Positions 18,240 to 26,454 of a stretch of 38,049 nucleotides of DNA are shown piece by piece. The translations under genes were made by a program, and so were the position numbers. How positions within the stretch are numbered: the first letter of the stretch is position 1; each line of letters starts with the position of its first letter. The DNA comes from an uncultured Desulfotomaculum sp. (lineage in GTDB: Bacteria; Bacillota; Desulfotomaculia; Desulfotomaculales; Desulfotomaculaceae), in assembly GCA_946411205.1 (NCBI GenBank), contig CAMKDG010000022.1, forward strand, positions 1 to 38,049. The letters are read 5' to 3'. The notes under the pieces were generated by a model, which saw only the letters and a list, made by a program, of their open reading frames with translations, was not told the DNA's origin and did not search any database.

Positions 18240-18401
18240 TTACCGTATCCAAAGACGTCCAGCTAAGTAATAGCCCAGAAATAATCCTACAACCCCCAAA
18301 ACTCCAGCCAAGGTAGCCGGGGCGGGTACCGGTAATTTTAGCTTTGCAAAAAGGACGCCCACTGCAAAACCCGTTACAGTGGACAATATTAATTCATTCA
18401 T
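18240..18401 (-). CDS. XapX-domain small membrane protein
   Basis: A 53-residue gene between argS and pyrG. The product begins MNELILSTVTGFAVGVLFAK, followed by LPVPAPATLAG and GVVGLFLGYYLAG. This is the XapX domain pattern: two short hydrophobic helices around a conserved (L/V)PVPAPxTLAG turn. Function is unknown. SD AGGAGT lies 8 nt before the ATG and overlaps the argS stop codon, so it is probably translated from the argS transcript; it starts 12 nt after argS ends. Confidence 0.82.
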   Translation of the reverse strand: MNELILSTVTGFAVGVLFAKLKLPVPAPATLAGVLGVVGLFLGYYLAGRLWIR

Positions 18402-18413
18402 AAAAATCTACTC

Positions 18414-20099
18414 CTACATTTTCTCTGGTGCTGTAAGCCCCAACAGCCCCAACGCATTTCTTAGGACTATCCGTACACAGTCTACTAACACCAGGCGTGC
18501 CTGGGAGAGATCTTCGTTATCGGTAATGACACGGTGGCTGTTGTAGAAACTGTGGAACAGACCTGCCAAATCATGCAGATACCGGGCAATCCGGTGGGGT
18601 GCTTTAAGCTCTGCAGCCGACGCAATTTCACTAGGAAATTCAGCTAATTTTCGTAGCAACTCCAATTCAGCCTGCTCGGTGAGCAAAGCAGCATTGATCT
18701 GTTCTACTTTGGGCAATTGACGTCCCTGTTCCTGTAGTTGGCGTAGAATACTGCAAATGCGCGCATGGGCGTATTGGATATAGAAAACAGGGTTGTCGTT
18801 GGACTCTGATTTAGCCAAATCCAAATCAAAATCTAAGTGGCTATCTGGACTCCGCATAACAAAGAAATATCGGGCGGCGTCACGACCCACTTCTTCCACT
18901 AATTCTTCTAAGGTGACAAACTGACCGGTACGTTTAGACATACGGACAATCTCACCGCCTCGGAAGAGGCGAACCAACTGCATTAGAATAATCTCTAGTT
19001 GATCACGGTGATAGCCAACGGCTTCCATAGAACCTTTCATCCGGTTAACATGCCCGTGATGGTCAGCACCCCAAATATCAATTACCTGGTCAAAGCCACG
19101 CTCAAATTTATTTTTATGATAAGCGATGTCGGCAGCAAAATAGGTGGGAATACCATTGGAGCGAACTACCACTTCATCTTTCTCATCACCAAATGCGGTA
19201 GCCTTAAACCAAAGAGCATTTTCTTGTTCATAGATGTAACCTTTTTTTTGCAATTCCTTTAGAGTGTCCTCAATGGCACCGCTGTTATGTAAGGATTGCT
19301 CGGAAAACCATTCATCATACACTACCCCGAAATCCAACAGGGTGTTACGAATATTGATCAATTTTTCTTCCAAGGCATAGGCCGCCAAGGTTTTACGCCG
19401 GATAGATTCATCGGCTTCAGCTAAACTGCTACCGTGTTTTTGAATATATCCCTTAACGGTATCAAGGATGTCCTCTCCATGATAACCTTCTTCGGGCATA
19501 GCAATATCTTGGCCTAATTGTTGCCGGAAGCGAACATCCAGCGACTTGCCGAAGTTTTCTATCTGGTTCCCGGCATCATTAATATAGTATTCCCTGCTAA
19601 CTTGATAACCGGCGAAATCCAAAATAGCTGCTAGGCTATCCCCCAAGGCAGCACCTCTGGCATTACCCATGTGCAATAGTCCAGTCGGATTGGCACTAAC
19701 AAACTCTACTTGAATTCTTTTCCCATCACCCAGTTCTACCCGGCCGTAGTTACGATCTTGCTGCGGAATCAAAGGAAGAGCCCCATAGACCCAGCTAGTC
19801 CGCAGGTAGAAATTAATAAAGCCCGGGCCGGCAATTTCTACTCGTTCTACTTGAGTTTCCGCCAGTTCCAGGTTTTCTACTATTGCCTCGGCAATTTTTC
19901 GGGGAGCCATTTTGGCTGAACGTGCTAACTGCATAGCTAAATTGGTGGCAAAATCACCGTGCCCCTTCTCCCGGGGTACTTCAATAATAATATCGGGTAT
20001 TTCTGTCTGGTTTACCTGACCCTTGTCCACTGCCTGCCTAATCGCATTTTGCAAAGCGGTAACAAGGGAAGATTTAATTTGTTCTACCAATCCTTGCAA
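18414..20099 (-). CDS. argS: Arginyl-tRNA synthetase
   Basis: Class I synthetase that charges tRNA-Arg. The 561 residues contain an N-terminal Add-1 tRNA-binding domain, the HIGH-type motif HMGN (143-146, context SANPTGLLHMGN), the KMSKS-type loop RMSKRTGQ, and the C-terminal DALR anticodon-binding domain ending near LGLLGLTAPEKM. The start is TTG with GGAGG 7 nt upstream. In Bacillus argS also follows ywiB (DUF1934), as here. No T-box leader is recognisable in the 243-bp gap upstream, which instead holds repeats. Confidence 0.96.
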   Translation of the reverse strand: MQGLVEQIKSSLVTALQNAIRQAVDKGQVNQTEIPDIIIEVPREKGHGDFATNLAMQLARSAKMAPRKIAEAIVENLELAETQVERVEIAGPGFINFYLRTSWVYGALPLIPQQDRNYGRVELGDGKRIQVEFVSANPTGLLHMGNARGAALGDSLAAILDFAGYQVSREYYINDAGNQIENFGKSLDVRFRQQLGQDIAMPEEGYHGEDILDTVKGYIQKHGSSLAEADESIRRKTLAAYALEEKLINIRNTLLDFGVVYDEWFSEQSLHNSGAIEDTLKELQKKGYIYEQENALWFKATAFGDEKDEVVVRSNGIPTYFAADIAYHKNKFERGFDQVIDIWGADHHGHVNRMKGSMEAVGYHRDQLEIILMQLVRLFRGGEIVRMSKRTGQFVTLEELVEEVGRDAARYFFVMRSPDSHLDFDLDLAKSESNDNPVFYIQYAHARICSILRQLQEQGRQLPKVEQINAALLTEQAELELLRKLAEFPSEIASAAELKAPHRIARYLHDLAGLFHSFYNSHRVITDNEDLSQARLVLVDCVRIVLRNALGLLGLTAPEKM

Positions 20100-20182
20100 G
20101 GGGGGACCTCCTTCTGTTCTTTCTTCAGGGGATGGGTTCTTTGCTGGGTTTAGTGAATAGTTAGAGATTTAGCTTTTATACC

Positions 20183-20282
20183 TTGCTATCAGCTGTCAGC
20201 CATCGGGGCTTTTTATTGTCTCAGCCCGTGATTTACCTATAAAAGAAGACTAGGGATAAACATATTGATCTTCTTTTATAGG
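20183..20282. repeat. Composite intergenic repeat, copy 2 (heptamers plus long hairpin)
   Basis: TTGCTATCAGCTGTCAGCCA is followed by CCTATAAAAGAAGACTA, and the hairpin is closed by its complement ending at 20282 (14-bp perfect stem CCTATAAAAGAAGA / TCTTCTTTTATAGG). It shares both blocks with 11372-11469 but differs in the loop and linker. It may terminate DUF1934 transcripts on the minus strand. Confidence 0.6.
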
Positions 20283-20304
20283 CATACCTTAGGCTGCTAC
20301 AAAA

Positions 20305-20338
20305 GAGGTCGATGGCTGAGAGCCGATGGCCGACGGCC
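20305..20338. repeat. Heptamer tandem repeats between DUF1934 and argS
   Basis: GTCGATG-GCTGAGA-GCCGATG-GCCGACG-GCCCGG in 7-bp register, ending near the DUF1934 stop codon. Confidence 0.55.
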
Positions 20339-20342
20339 CGGA

Positions 20343-20765
20343 CTATACTTCTTTAACAGCAATTTCAAGACTGTTAACACCCACTGCCGCTCCGTCCAAG
20401 TCTAATTCATATTCTAGCTTAATACTTCCCCCAAAGTCTGTCAAGTCAACCTCTACGTTCCAAGGTCTAACTACCATTTCCATACAACCTAAGGTATTTT
20501 GGTAAAGAGAACGGTGGGTTTGCCCTTGCTCAAAGACTTGCCGCATATTGATGCTACCGTTACGGATGAGGGTGACGGTGTTACCTTCTACCTTAAGGGT
20601 AGTAGAAGCATCGCCCAACCCTGACAATTCTGTTTCTTTATATAAAATATAATAACAATCTTTTTTACGATAAAAGATGCCCGGGGAAATCAACTCAATA
20701 ATCTCGCTCTCATCCCCGAGATCCCTTCTAGTAGCTTTTATTGTTACCAACACTTCTTTCCCCAT
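20343..20765 (-). CDS. DUF1934 (YwiB-like) beta-barrel protein
   Basis: A 140-residue cytosolic protein of the DUF1934/YwiB family with a predicted lipocalin-like barrel and unknown ligand. The family traits are the alternating beta pattern, the central YYILYKE strand and the late motif IKLEYEL. The frame opens at a GTG three codons earlier, inside the SD; the ATG at 20765 with GGGAGG about 10 nt upstream is preferred. Adjacent to argS as in Bacillus. Confidence 0.85.
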   Translation of the reverse strand: MGKEVLVTIKATRRDLGDESEIIELISPGIFYRKKDCYYILYKETELSGLGDASTTLKVEGNTVTLIRNGSINMRQVFEQGQTHRSLYQNTLGCMEMVVRPWNVEVDLTDFGGSIKLEYELDLDGAAVGVNSLEIAVKEV

Positions 20766-20821
20766 CAACGACACACCTCCCTCTTCTTAGTGTACCCTTA
20801 ACTGTCCCCTTGAGTCACACC

Positions 20822-20850
20822 AAAAAGAGCGGACATTGTCCGCTCTTTTT
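20822..20850. terminator. Intrinsic terminator of the dsr operon
   Basis: A perfect 12-bp stem AAAAAGAGCGGA / TCCGCTCTTTTT with a 5-nt loop and T-runs on both strands lies about 25 nt after the dsrD stop. Confidence 0.9.
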
Positions 20851-20873
20851 GGGTATTCCGGTTAAGTATAATA

Positions 20874-21092
20874 TTATTCTTCGTGAGCTACGCCAGGGGT
20901 GTGGTCTCTGCCGGCTAGGGTAACGAAGGAGGTACCGATGTACAGATACTCGATCTTACCTTCTTTAGCCAGGTCGGAGCAAGCCTTGTCAACATCTTTT
21001 TTCTTAGCGCCGAGTTTTTCAGCCATTACACGTGGCTTCTCTTTGCTTACACCTTCTAGGAAGGCCAGAATTTGGGCTTTTAACTCTTCCAT
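20874..21092 (-). CDS. dsrD: DsrD, sulfite reductase-associated activator protein
   Basis: A 72-residue winged-helix-like protein found almost only in reductive dsr operons. In Desulfovibrio, DsrD (78 residues) was reported to stimulate DsrAB-mediated sulfite reduction rather than bind DNA. The Lys-rich middle (KLGAKKKDVDKACSDLAKEG) and the terminal YLYIGTSFVTLAG are recognisable. The start ATG has GGTGG 8 nt upstream. It follows dsrB by 110 bp containing two hairpins that could give it a transcript level different from dsrAB. Confidence 0.93.
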   Translation of the reverse strand: MEELKAQILAFLEGVSKEKPRVMAEKLGAKKKDVDKACSDLAKEGKIEYLYIGTSFVTLAGRDHTPGVAHEE

Positions 21093-21112
21093 TAATTACA
21101 CCACCGTTTCCT

Positions 21113-21165
21113 ACCATCCTTACGGGTGGTAAAATGATGAGATGCCGCCGCCTTACGGCGGCGGC
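21113..21165 (-). promoter_or_regulatory. Two GUAA-tetraloop hairpins between dsrB and dsrD
   Basis: In the minus-strand mRNA, GCCGCCGCC-GTAA-GGCGGCGGC (21144-21165, 9 perfect GC pairs) is followed by ACCACCC-GTAA-GGATGGT (21113-21130, 7 pairs with one G-U). Both have GNRA tetraloops and neither is followed by a T-run, so they look like mRNA-stabilising or processing elements rather than terminators. Confidence 0.65.
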
Positions 21166-21202
21166 TCTACAATATTATACTCAGAGTCAAGCAGCTATAT
21201 AC

Positions 21203-22267
21203 TTACCACTTGAACTGAGTGGTGCTCCTGAAGGTAGTTTGAGCCAAGGTGAAGTCGTCGATGTGCTTGTCGGTAAATTCCAGACCAGACAGTTCGAAGA
21301 ACTTCTCCCAACTAATGCGCTCAATCCACTCAGCCATACGCTCGCCAGGTTGTGCATTGGTAGCCCACAGTTCAACCAGTTTCTTAACAGACTCAACAAC
21401 TTCCGGCCAGCGGGGAGGATTGTTGGGAATGAAAGGAATGGCCAAACGGGAGAATCTGGGACCGATACGGCTGTTGGAAATTTTTCCACCAACCCAGATA
21501 GAAACTGCGTCGTTCTTAGCGTCAATAATTTGTACGGATGGGCACATGGTGTAGCAGTTACCACAGTACATACAACGCTCAGCTTTAATCTCCACAGACT
21601 TCAATTTGGGGTTAGGACGGATAGCTGCAGTGGGGCAGCTAGCAGTCAAAGTGGGAATTTCGCACAGCTTATGCAGGTTTTCATGGTCAATCTTGGGTAC
21701 GGTTCTGTGAATACCCAGGATAGCGATGTCGGAGCAGTGTACAGCACCGCACATGTTCAGGCAGCAAGCCAAAGCAATTCTCATCTTGGCAGGCAGCTTC
21801 ATGCTGGTGAAGTACTCGAACAACTCATCCATAACAGCTTTAACGATACCGGAAGCATCGGTAGCTGGGGTATGGCAGTGTACCCAGCCTTGGGTGTGAA
21901 CGATGTTGGTAATGGAGTTACCAGTACCACCTACGGGAATACCCATAGCTTTCAGGTCTTCAATTAAAGGATCAACTTTTGATTCGTCGGAAAGCAAGAA
22001 TTCAACGTTGTGACGGCTGGTAAATCTCAGGTAGCCATCGCAATATTTGTCAGCTAGATCGCAGATGTCGCGAACAAAAAAGATACTGATTAGACGCGGA
22101 GAACCAGCACGTACAGTGTACAGCTTGGCTCCGGATTCGGACACGTGTACCAGAACGCCGGGCTTAACAATTTCGTGATAACGCCATTTTCCATAGTTTT
22201 CTAGGATAACGGGCGGCAACATTTCTTTATAGAGCGGCGGTCCGATATCGGTTCTTGCTTGTGCCAA
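21203..22267 (-). CDS. dsrB: Dissimilatory sulfite reductase beta subunit
   Basis: Beta subunit of the alpha2beta2 siroheme enzyme that reduces sulfite in the cytoplasm, passing its product to DsrC. Over 354 residues, the siroheme/[4Fe-4S] region has Cys131 and the cluster Cys168, 169, 173, 178 ([12 protein letters not shown]), and a ferredoxin-type insert has Cys232, 235, 238, 242 ([13 protein letters not shown]). The start is TTG, 7 nt behind GAGAGGTG. It follows dsrA by 60 bp. Length and motifs are complete, so the enzyme should be functional. Confidence 0.97.
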   Translation of the reverse strand: MAQARTDIGPPLYKEMLPPVILENYGKWRYHEIVKPGVLVHVSESGAKLYTVRAGSPRLISIFFVRDICDLADKYCDGYLRFTSRHNVEFLLSDESKVDPLIEDLKAMGIPVGGTGNSITNIVHTQGWVHCHTPATDASGIVKAVMDELFEYFTSMKLPAKMRIALACCLNMCGAVHCSDIAILGIHRTVPKIDHENLHKLCEIPTLTASCPTAAIRPNPKLKSVEIKAERCMYCGNCYTMCPSVQIIDAKNDAVSIWVGGKISNSRIGPRFSRLAIPFIPNNPPRWPEVVESVKKLVELWATNAQPGERMAEWIERISWEKFFELSGLEFTDKHIDDFTLAQTTFRSTTQFKW

Positions 22268-22327
22268 AATGGTTCACCTCTCCCCGTTTGATTATTTTAT
22301 GCAGTATAATCCCGCACATTTTTCTAA

Positions 22328-23530
22328 TTAATCTTGGATAACTTCTTCAGGCCACCAGAAGAAGAAGGGGTTTGCACGTGGTGCAACTACCATTTGAGGA
22401 ATGGGTTCACGGCCAATACCGCGTAAGAAGTTACGCATACCCAGACGTAGGATCAGTTCACCAATACGCTCACGGGTTTTGCCGTTTTCATCCCACCACT
22501 CCCAGCAAGCTTCTAAGAACTCTTTGAGTTCTTCGTAGCCGGAGCCGGATTCTAGTTTCATGAAGGGTACGATTACCCAACCCATCATAGCACCTTGCAG
22601 AATGGGAGCTTTACCACCAACTAAGATGGTAGCGCCACGATCGTCGCCAGGACGCAGGGCTTTGCACATTTTGTTGATGCAGTGCATGCAACGGGTGCAG
22701 TTAGCGTTGTCAATGGTCAGTTCGTTGCCATCAAAGCTCATGCACTTGGTGGGGCACTTGGAAACAACCAAACCTTGGATGTCTAAGCCGTCTGCAACAT
22801 AAGCTTTAACAGCTTCTTGGTCGATCTTGATATCGTCTCTCCAGGTACCCTGGATGGAGAAGTCAGAACGAGCAATAGAAGCTACGCAGTCGTTGGGGCA
22901 ACCAGAAATCTTGATTTTGGATTTATAGGGCCACATTGGACGGTGCAGGTAATCTTGGAACTCGTTGGTTAAATCATGGCAGAGATCCAAGGTATCGATC
23001 ATGGCGAATTCGCAACGAGCGGGACCAGCGCAGCAGCTGGGGGTACGCAGGTTGGAACCGGAACCGCCTAAATCCATAGGATGCTCTTCGAAGTTAGAAA
23101 CCTCGTTAAAGATGGTTTGAAGATGCTCCGTTTTAGTACCTAGGAGAACCATATCACCCGTGGTACCGTGTAAGTTTGTCAGGCCAGAGCCATACTTTTC
23201 CCATACATCACATATTTGACGCAGGGCTTTGGTGTTGTAATACCAACCAGAGGGATGGTTAATCCGTAGTGTATGGAACTGTTCAATATTCGGGAATTGT
23301 TCTGGTACGTCGGAGTAACGGCCGATTACACCACCACCGTAACCCATCACACCTACTAGGCCACCGTGCTTCCAGTGAGCTTTTTTCTCTTCATAAGAAA
23401 GCTCTAACTGGCCCAGTAAATCTTGAGCGGAAACGTTGTGGGCTGCAGCTCTTTTCATTTCTTTCACAAAACTGGGCCAAGGGCCTTTCTCAAGCTCGTC
23501 CAAGAGTGGAGTCTTCTTGGCTTCGGTCAT
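22328..23530 (-). CDS. dsrA: Dissimilatory sulfite reductase alpha subunit
   Basis: Alpha subunit of DsrAB and a diagnostic gene of sulfate or sulfite respiration. In 400 residues, the siroheme-[4Fe-4S] motif C-x5-C...C-x3-C is Cys167/173 and Cys211/215 (SGCPNDC). The ferredoxin domain has Cys278, 281, 284 and 289, the last spacing being four residues. N-terminal SFVKEMKR and [18 protein letters not shown] are typical of reductive Gram-positive DsrA. SD TGGAGG precedes the ATG. Together with dsrD and the absence of reverse-type dsr genes, this points to reductive (sulfate-reducing) use. Confidence 0.98.
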   Translation of the reverse strand: MTEAKKTPLLDELEKGPWPSFVKEMKRAAAHNVSAQDLLGQLELSYEEKKAHWKHGGLVGVMGYGGGVIGRYSDVPEQFPNIEQFHTLRINHPSGWYYNTKALRQICDVWEKYGSGLTNLHGTTGDMVLLGTKTEHLQTIFNEVSNFEEHPMDLGGSGSNLRTPSCCAGPARCEFAMIDTLDLCHDLTNEFQDYLHRPMWPYKSKIKISGCPNDCVASIARSDFSIQGTWRDDIKIDQEAVKAYVADGLDIQGLVVSKCPTKCMSFDGNELTIDNANCTRCMHCINKMCKALRPGDDRGATILVGGKAPILQGAMMGWVIVPFMKLESGSGYEELKEFLEACWEWWDENGKTRERIGELILRLGMRNFLRGIGREPIPQMVVAPRANPFFFWWPEEVIQD

Positions 23531-23552
23531 TCAGTACACCTCCATTTTTTTA

Positions 23553-23580
23553 TAAAAAAGGATAGTTAAAAATCTATCCC
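23553..23580 (-). promoter_or_regulatory. Hairpin with T-run in the dsrA leader
   Basis: On the minus strand GGGATAG-ATTTTTAA-CTATCC followed by six T lies about 25 bp upstream of the dsrA SD. It resembles a weak intrinsic terminator, so dsr transcription could be attenuated. Two plausible sigma-A pairs lie further upstream (TTGATG-17-TATACG and TTGTTA-17-TAATTA between about 23650 and 23700); I cannot choose between them. Confidence 0.35.
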
Positions 23581-23796
23581 AAATTATTGGTAAATCCGTT
23601 ACACTCAAACCTTTTTACCAACACACATAAAACTAGCTAATTAGGAAAAAATAAAACATTTAACAACGTATATCTACTAATTACACGTACATCAAGCTTT
23701 CCTCAGTCATGGAAATTTCACGTGGTTTTCTCCTGATAAAAAGATTGTTCAAAGTTTTTAGAATATAGATCACACTTCCTGTTACACTTAAAGTAT

Positions 23797-23945
23797 AATT
23801 GAACCATCAGATTCATCTCAACACAGAAAAACCTCATGTGTGTTAATACAGAACCCCTTAAATAACTTTAAATTTATGGTTGAACAATATATCAAAACTC
23901 CCTTCTGTAAGGGAGTTGACCGGAAAGCTTCAATGCAGTACACTA
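23797..23945 (+). pseudogene. Decayed partial copy of the mocR 5' region
   Basis: Bases 23797-23856 align with 24051-24110 (most positions identical, including the shared TCATGTGTGTTAATACA). ATGGTTGAACAATATATCAAA then matches the gene's ATGATTGAACAACACATCAAA, and CTCCCTTCTGTAAGGGA and the following 25 bases match the HTH-coding part. About 38 bp between two CAAA words are missing, which breaks the frame. The copy ends near 23945, 254 bp before the corresponding point in the intact gene. The interval to 24050 has a hairpin (CACCT...AGGTG, about 23957-23982) and nothing else recognised. Confidence 0.75.
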
Positions 23946-24120
23946 TTGGATACTTGCCACCTGAAATATACTAATTTAGGTGGAGGGGGATGTGCCTACT
24001 CCTCTTAGGCTACATCTGACCCCACTATCCCTTCTCACAGGATCTATTTTAATTGAATGGTCAGATGCATCTCAATACAGAAAAAATTCATGTGTGTTAA
24101 TACAAAACCGGGTGATAATA

Positions 24121-25455
24121 TTGAATAAATACACTATGATTGAACAACACATCAAACATCTTGTTGAACATGAGAAAATAAAAACCGGGCAAAAACTCCC
24201 TTCTGTAAGGGAATTGGCCGGAAAACTTCAATGCAGCACAGTAACTGTTGTCAGGGCGTTAAAAGAACTGGAACACCAGCATATTATCTATTCTGTTCCC
24301 AAGAGTGGCTATTATCTAGTTTCCAAAGACGGCAATCAACCAAAGGATACAGAGAATATTATTGACTTCTCTACAGTTTTACCTGACATAAACTTAATTC
24401 CCTACGAAGAGTTTCAGCATTGCCAAGAGCATGCCATGAAAATATACAAAGAAGACCTGTCATCTTATGGAAATACCCAGGGATTACCCTCCCTAATCCA
24501 AACACTTACCAAACAATTACAGGATTATCAAGTATTTTGTAAGCCCTCTAGCGTAGCCATTACTGCCGGTTCCCAACAAGCATTGGATATTTTAGTAAAA
24601 TTAGATTTCCCCAATGGTAAAAATACAGTTTTAATTGAAAATCCGACATATGAACCAATTATCAAAAATCTTGAAATGAATAAAATAAGAACGATTGGCA
24701 TAGAAAAAACCTTTAGTGGAATTGATTTAAATAAATTAGAGCAGCTTTTTAAAGAAGAATCGATAAAGTTTTTTTATACGATACCCAGATTCCACAATCC
24801 CCTTGGCAATAGTTACTCCAATAGCGTGAAAAAGTCCATTCTCAAATTAGCCCAAAAATATGATGTTTATATTGTTGAAGACGATTACCTGGTTGATTTA
24901 GAGACAAACAAAAAAAATGTTCCGATATTCTCATTTGACGACACCGACAGAGTCATTTTTTTAAAAACCTTTTCAAAGATTCTTTTGCCCGGTTTAAGAA
25001 TGGCCGCAGTTGTCCTGCCCGCAAAATTAGTATCTTCATTTTTACAATGTAAGCAATGGTCCGATATTTATACATCAATCCTGCCCCAAGGGGCCTTAGA
25101 TATTTATATTAAAAATGGCCTTTTTGAAAGATCAAGATTATTATTGCAAAAAACATATAGGGAGCGCATGCAATACCTGAAACATATCTGCAGTAATTTT
25201 GACCCCGAAATAGTAAGTGTGAATGTTCCCCCCACAGGATTCTTTTTATCTATGGAGTCACAAAAAAGCATTGATTTTAACTACATCATCCCGGCTATGG
25301 CCAAAAAGGGTGTTATTATTAAAGATACCCGTGAGAATTTCATCGAGAAGGACAGGGATATTACCTTATTAAAAATAAGCGTTTCCCGAACGGATAAAAA
25401 GCAAATCCGCGATGGCCTGCTACACATTTATGACTATTTCGCCAACAAAAGATGA
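24121..25455 (+). CDS. MocR/PdxR-type GntR regulator with aminotransferase-like domain
   Basis: A 444-residue transcription regulator. An N-terminal GntR winged helix (about 1-70, with GQKLPSVRELAGKL and STVTVVRALKEL) is fused to a fold-type I aminotransferase-like domain that binds PLP. PLP features are GSQQALDIL, NPTYEPI, the NPLGNS loop, and Lys286 in TFSKILLPG. The frame opens at 23980 but those 47 residues are not family-like; the TTG at 24121 behind GGTGAT gives the standard NKYTMIEQHIK start. It is AT-rich compared with the core cluster. The next gene is a cyclase-family hydrolase, a plausible target. The upstream region carries a decayed duplication of its own 5' end. Confidence 0.88.
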   Translation: MNKYTMIEQHIKHLVEHEKIKTGQKLPSVRELAGKLQCSTVTVVRALKELEHQHIIYSVPKSGYYLVSKDGNQPKDTENIIDFSTVLPDINLIPYEEFQHCQEHAMKIYKEDLSSYGNTQGLPSLIQTLTKQLQDYQVFCKPSSVAITAGSQQALDILVKLDFPNGKNTVLIENPTYEPIIKNLEMNKIRTIGIEKTFSGIDLNKLEQLFKEESIKFFYTIPRFHNPLGNSYSNSVKKSILKLAQKYDVYIVEDDYLVDLETNKKNVPIFSFDDTDRVIFLKTFSKILLPGLRMAAVVLPAKLVSSFLQCKQWSDIYTSILPQGALDIYIKNGLFERSRLLLQKTYRERMQYLKHICSNFDPEIVSVNVPPTGFFLSMESQKSIDFNYIIPAMAKKGVIIKDTRENFIEKDRDITLLKISVSRTDKKQIRDGLLHIYDYFANKR

Positions 25456-25465
25456 ACGATCTCTT

Positions 25466-25531
25466 GGTGAAAAGTATCCTATCGCTTTGTCCAAAAATCG
25501 CAGAGCCTTAGAAAAACTAAAAAGGATTTAG
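25466..25531 (+). pseudogene. Possible remnant of a coding 3' end
   Basis: Just after mocR, a different frame reads GEKYPIALSKNRRALEKLKR-I-stop. It has no start or ribosome site and looks like the tail of a lost gene, for example a transposase, but I cannot name the family. It may be chance. Confidence 0.2.
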
Positions 25532-25563
25532 CAAACCCTTAAAAAGATAAGAGGCGATAAAGA

Positions 25564-26220
25564 ATGAGAATTGTTGACCTGACGCATTCTATCTCAGAGG
25601 ACATGCCTGTCTATCCCGGAACAGAAGGACCAAAGTTTGTGCCTGCAAATTCCTATGAAGTGGATGGGTTTAAGGAAACACTGATGACGATGTATACCCA
25701 CACCGGCACGCATATGGACCCGCCTGCACACTTATTTGCAGGCAGAACCACGCTCGACCAGTTTCCAATTAGCCAATTTGTCGGCACGGCATTGGTGATA
25801 GACTGCTCTGACTTGAAGGAAGGGCAGTCTATTACGATGGACTACATCAACAAGCAGCAGGACAAAGCGGATAAGGCGGAATTTCTTCTTTTCCGCTCTG
25901 GCTGGGATCGGTATTGGGGAACTGAGAAATATTTTGGCGATTACCCCTGTATTGATGGTGAAGTTGCGGATTATCTGATAAAGAGCCACAAAAAGGGCGT
26001 CGGACTGGATGTAATTGGACTCGATCCCATTACCGATAAAAATCTAACACTTCATAAAATGCTGCTCAAGGACAATGAAATCGTCATTATCGAAAACCTA
26101 ACAGATTTGCATCTGCTGGGAGATGACCTGTTTACCTTTTGTGCCCTGCCACTAAAGCATATAGATGCCGATGGTTCTCCCATTCGGGCTATCGCTATTT
26201 TGAATGAAGGCATTCGCTAG
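25564..26220 (+). CDS. Cyclase-family metal-dependent hydrolase (kynurenine formamidase-like)
   Basis: A 218-residue protein of the cyclase/KynB superfamily, which hydrolyses cyclic or N-formyl amides. The metal motif HTGTHMDPPAH (His46, His50, Asp52, His56) fits HxGTHxDxPxH, and DLTHSISEDMPVYPG at the N terminus is typical. The substrate is unknown; kynurenine formamidase, isatin hydrolase and other activities occur in the family. It lies 108 bp after mocR in the same direction and is closed by a strong terminator, so MocR may control it. The SD (GAGGCGAT) is modest. Codon use is more GC-rich than in mocR, hinting at a different origin. Confidence 0.83.
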   Translation: MRIVDLTHSISEDMPVYPGTEGPKFVPANSYEVDGFKETLMTMYTHTGTHMDPPAHLFAGRTTLDQFPISQFVGTALVIDCSDLKEGQSITMDYINKQQDKADKAEFLLFRSGWDRYWGTEKYFGDYPCIDGEVADYLIKSHKKGVGLDVIGLDPITDKNLTLHKMLLKDNEIVIIENLTDLHLLGDDLFTFCALPLKHIDADGSPIRAIAILNEGIR

Positions 26221-26248
26221 ATGGGAAAATAAAAGGATATATAACATT

Positions 26249-26293
26249 AAAAAACTAGTGCTGAAACATATCTGTTTTCGGTGCTAGTTTTTT
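26249..26293 (+). terminator. Intrinsic terminator after the cyclase gene
   Basis: AAAAAACTAG pairs with CTAGTTTTTT and the stem extends inward through TGCTGAAAACA-like bases, ending in six T. Confidence 0.8.
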
Positions 26294-26406
26294 CTTTAAC
26301 TTCTTTATATTGTTTGACCTGTCTATCAATTCCATAATTAAATCAAATTTATTATTAATATTTTTAATTTAATTAACTAAAATAATTAATATTATTAATT
26401 TAGTAG

Positions 26407-26435
26407 TTGAATTAAAATGATAGACCTGCTATATT
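26407..26435 (+). promoter_or_regulatory. Sigma-A promoter of the DUF2089 operon
   Basis: TTGAAT (26407-26412), a 17-bp spacer ending TGC, and TATATT (26430-26435). About 70 bp of nearly pure A/T with overlapping TTATTAATATT-like repeats lies directly upstream (26336-26406) and could be an UP element or a regulator site. Confidence 0.65.
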
Positions 26436-26454
26436 AATAATCGAGGTGAGAAAC

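Noticed and set aside
21032..21967. 311-codon plus frame opposite dsrB
   Set aside because: Antisense shadow of dsrB; it runs through the dsrB-dsrD hairpins and has no ribosome site.
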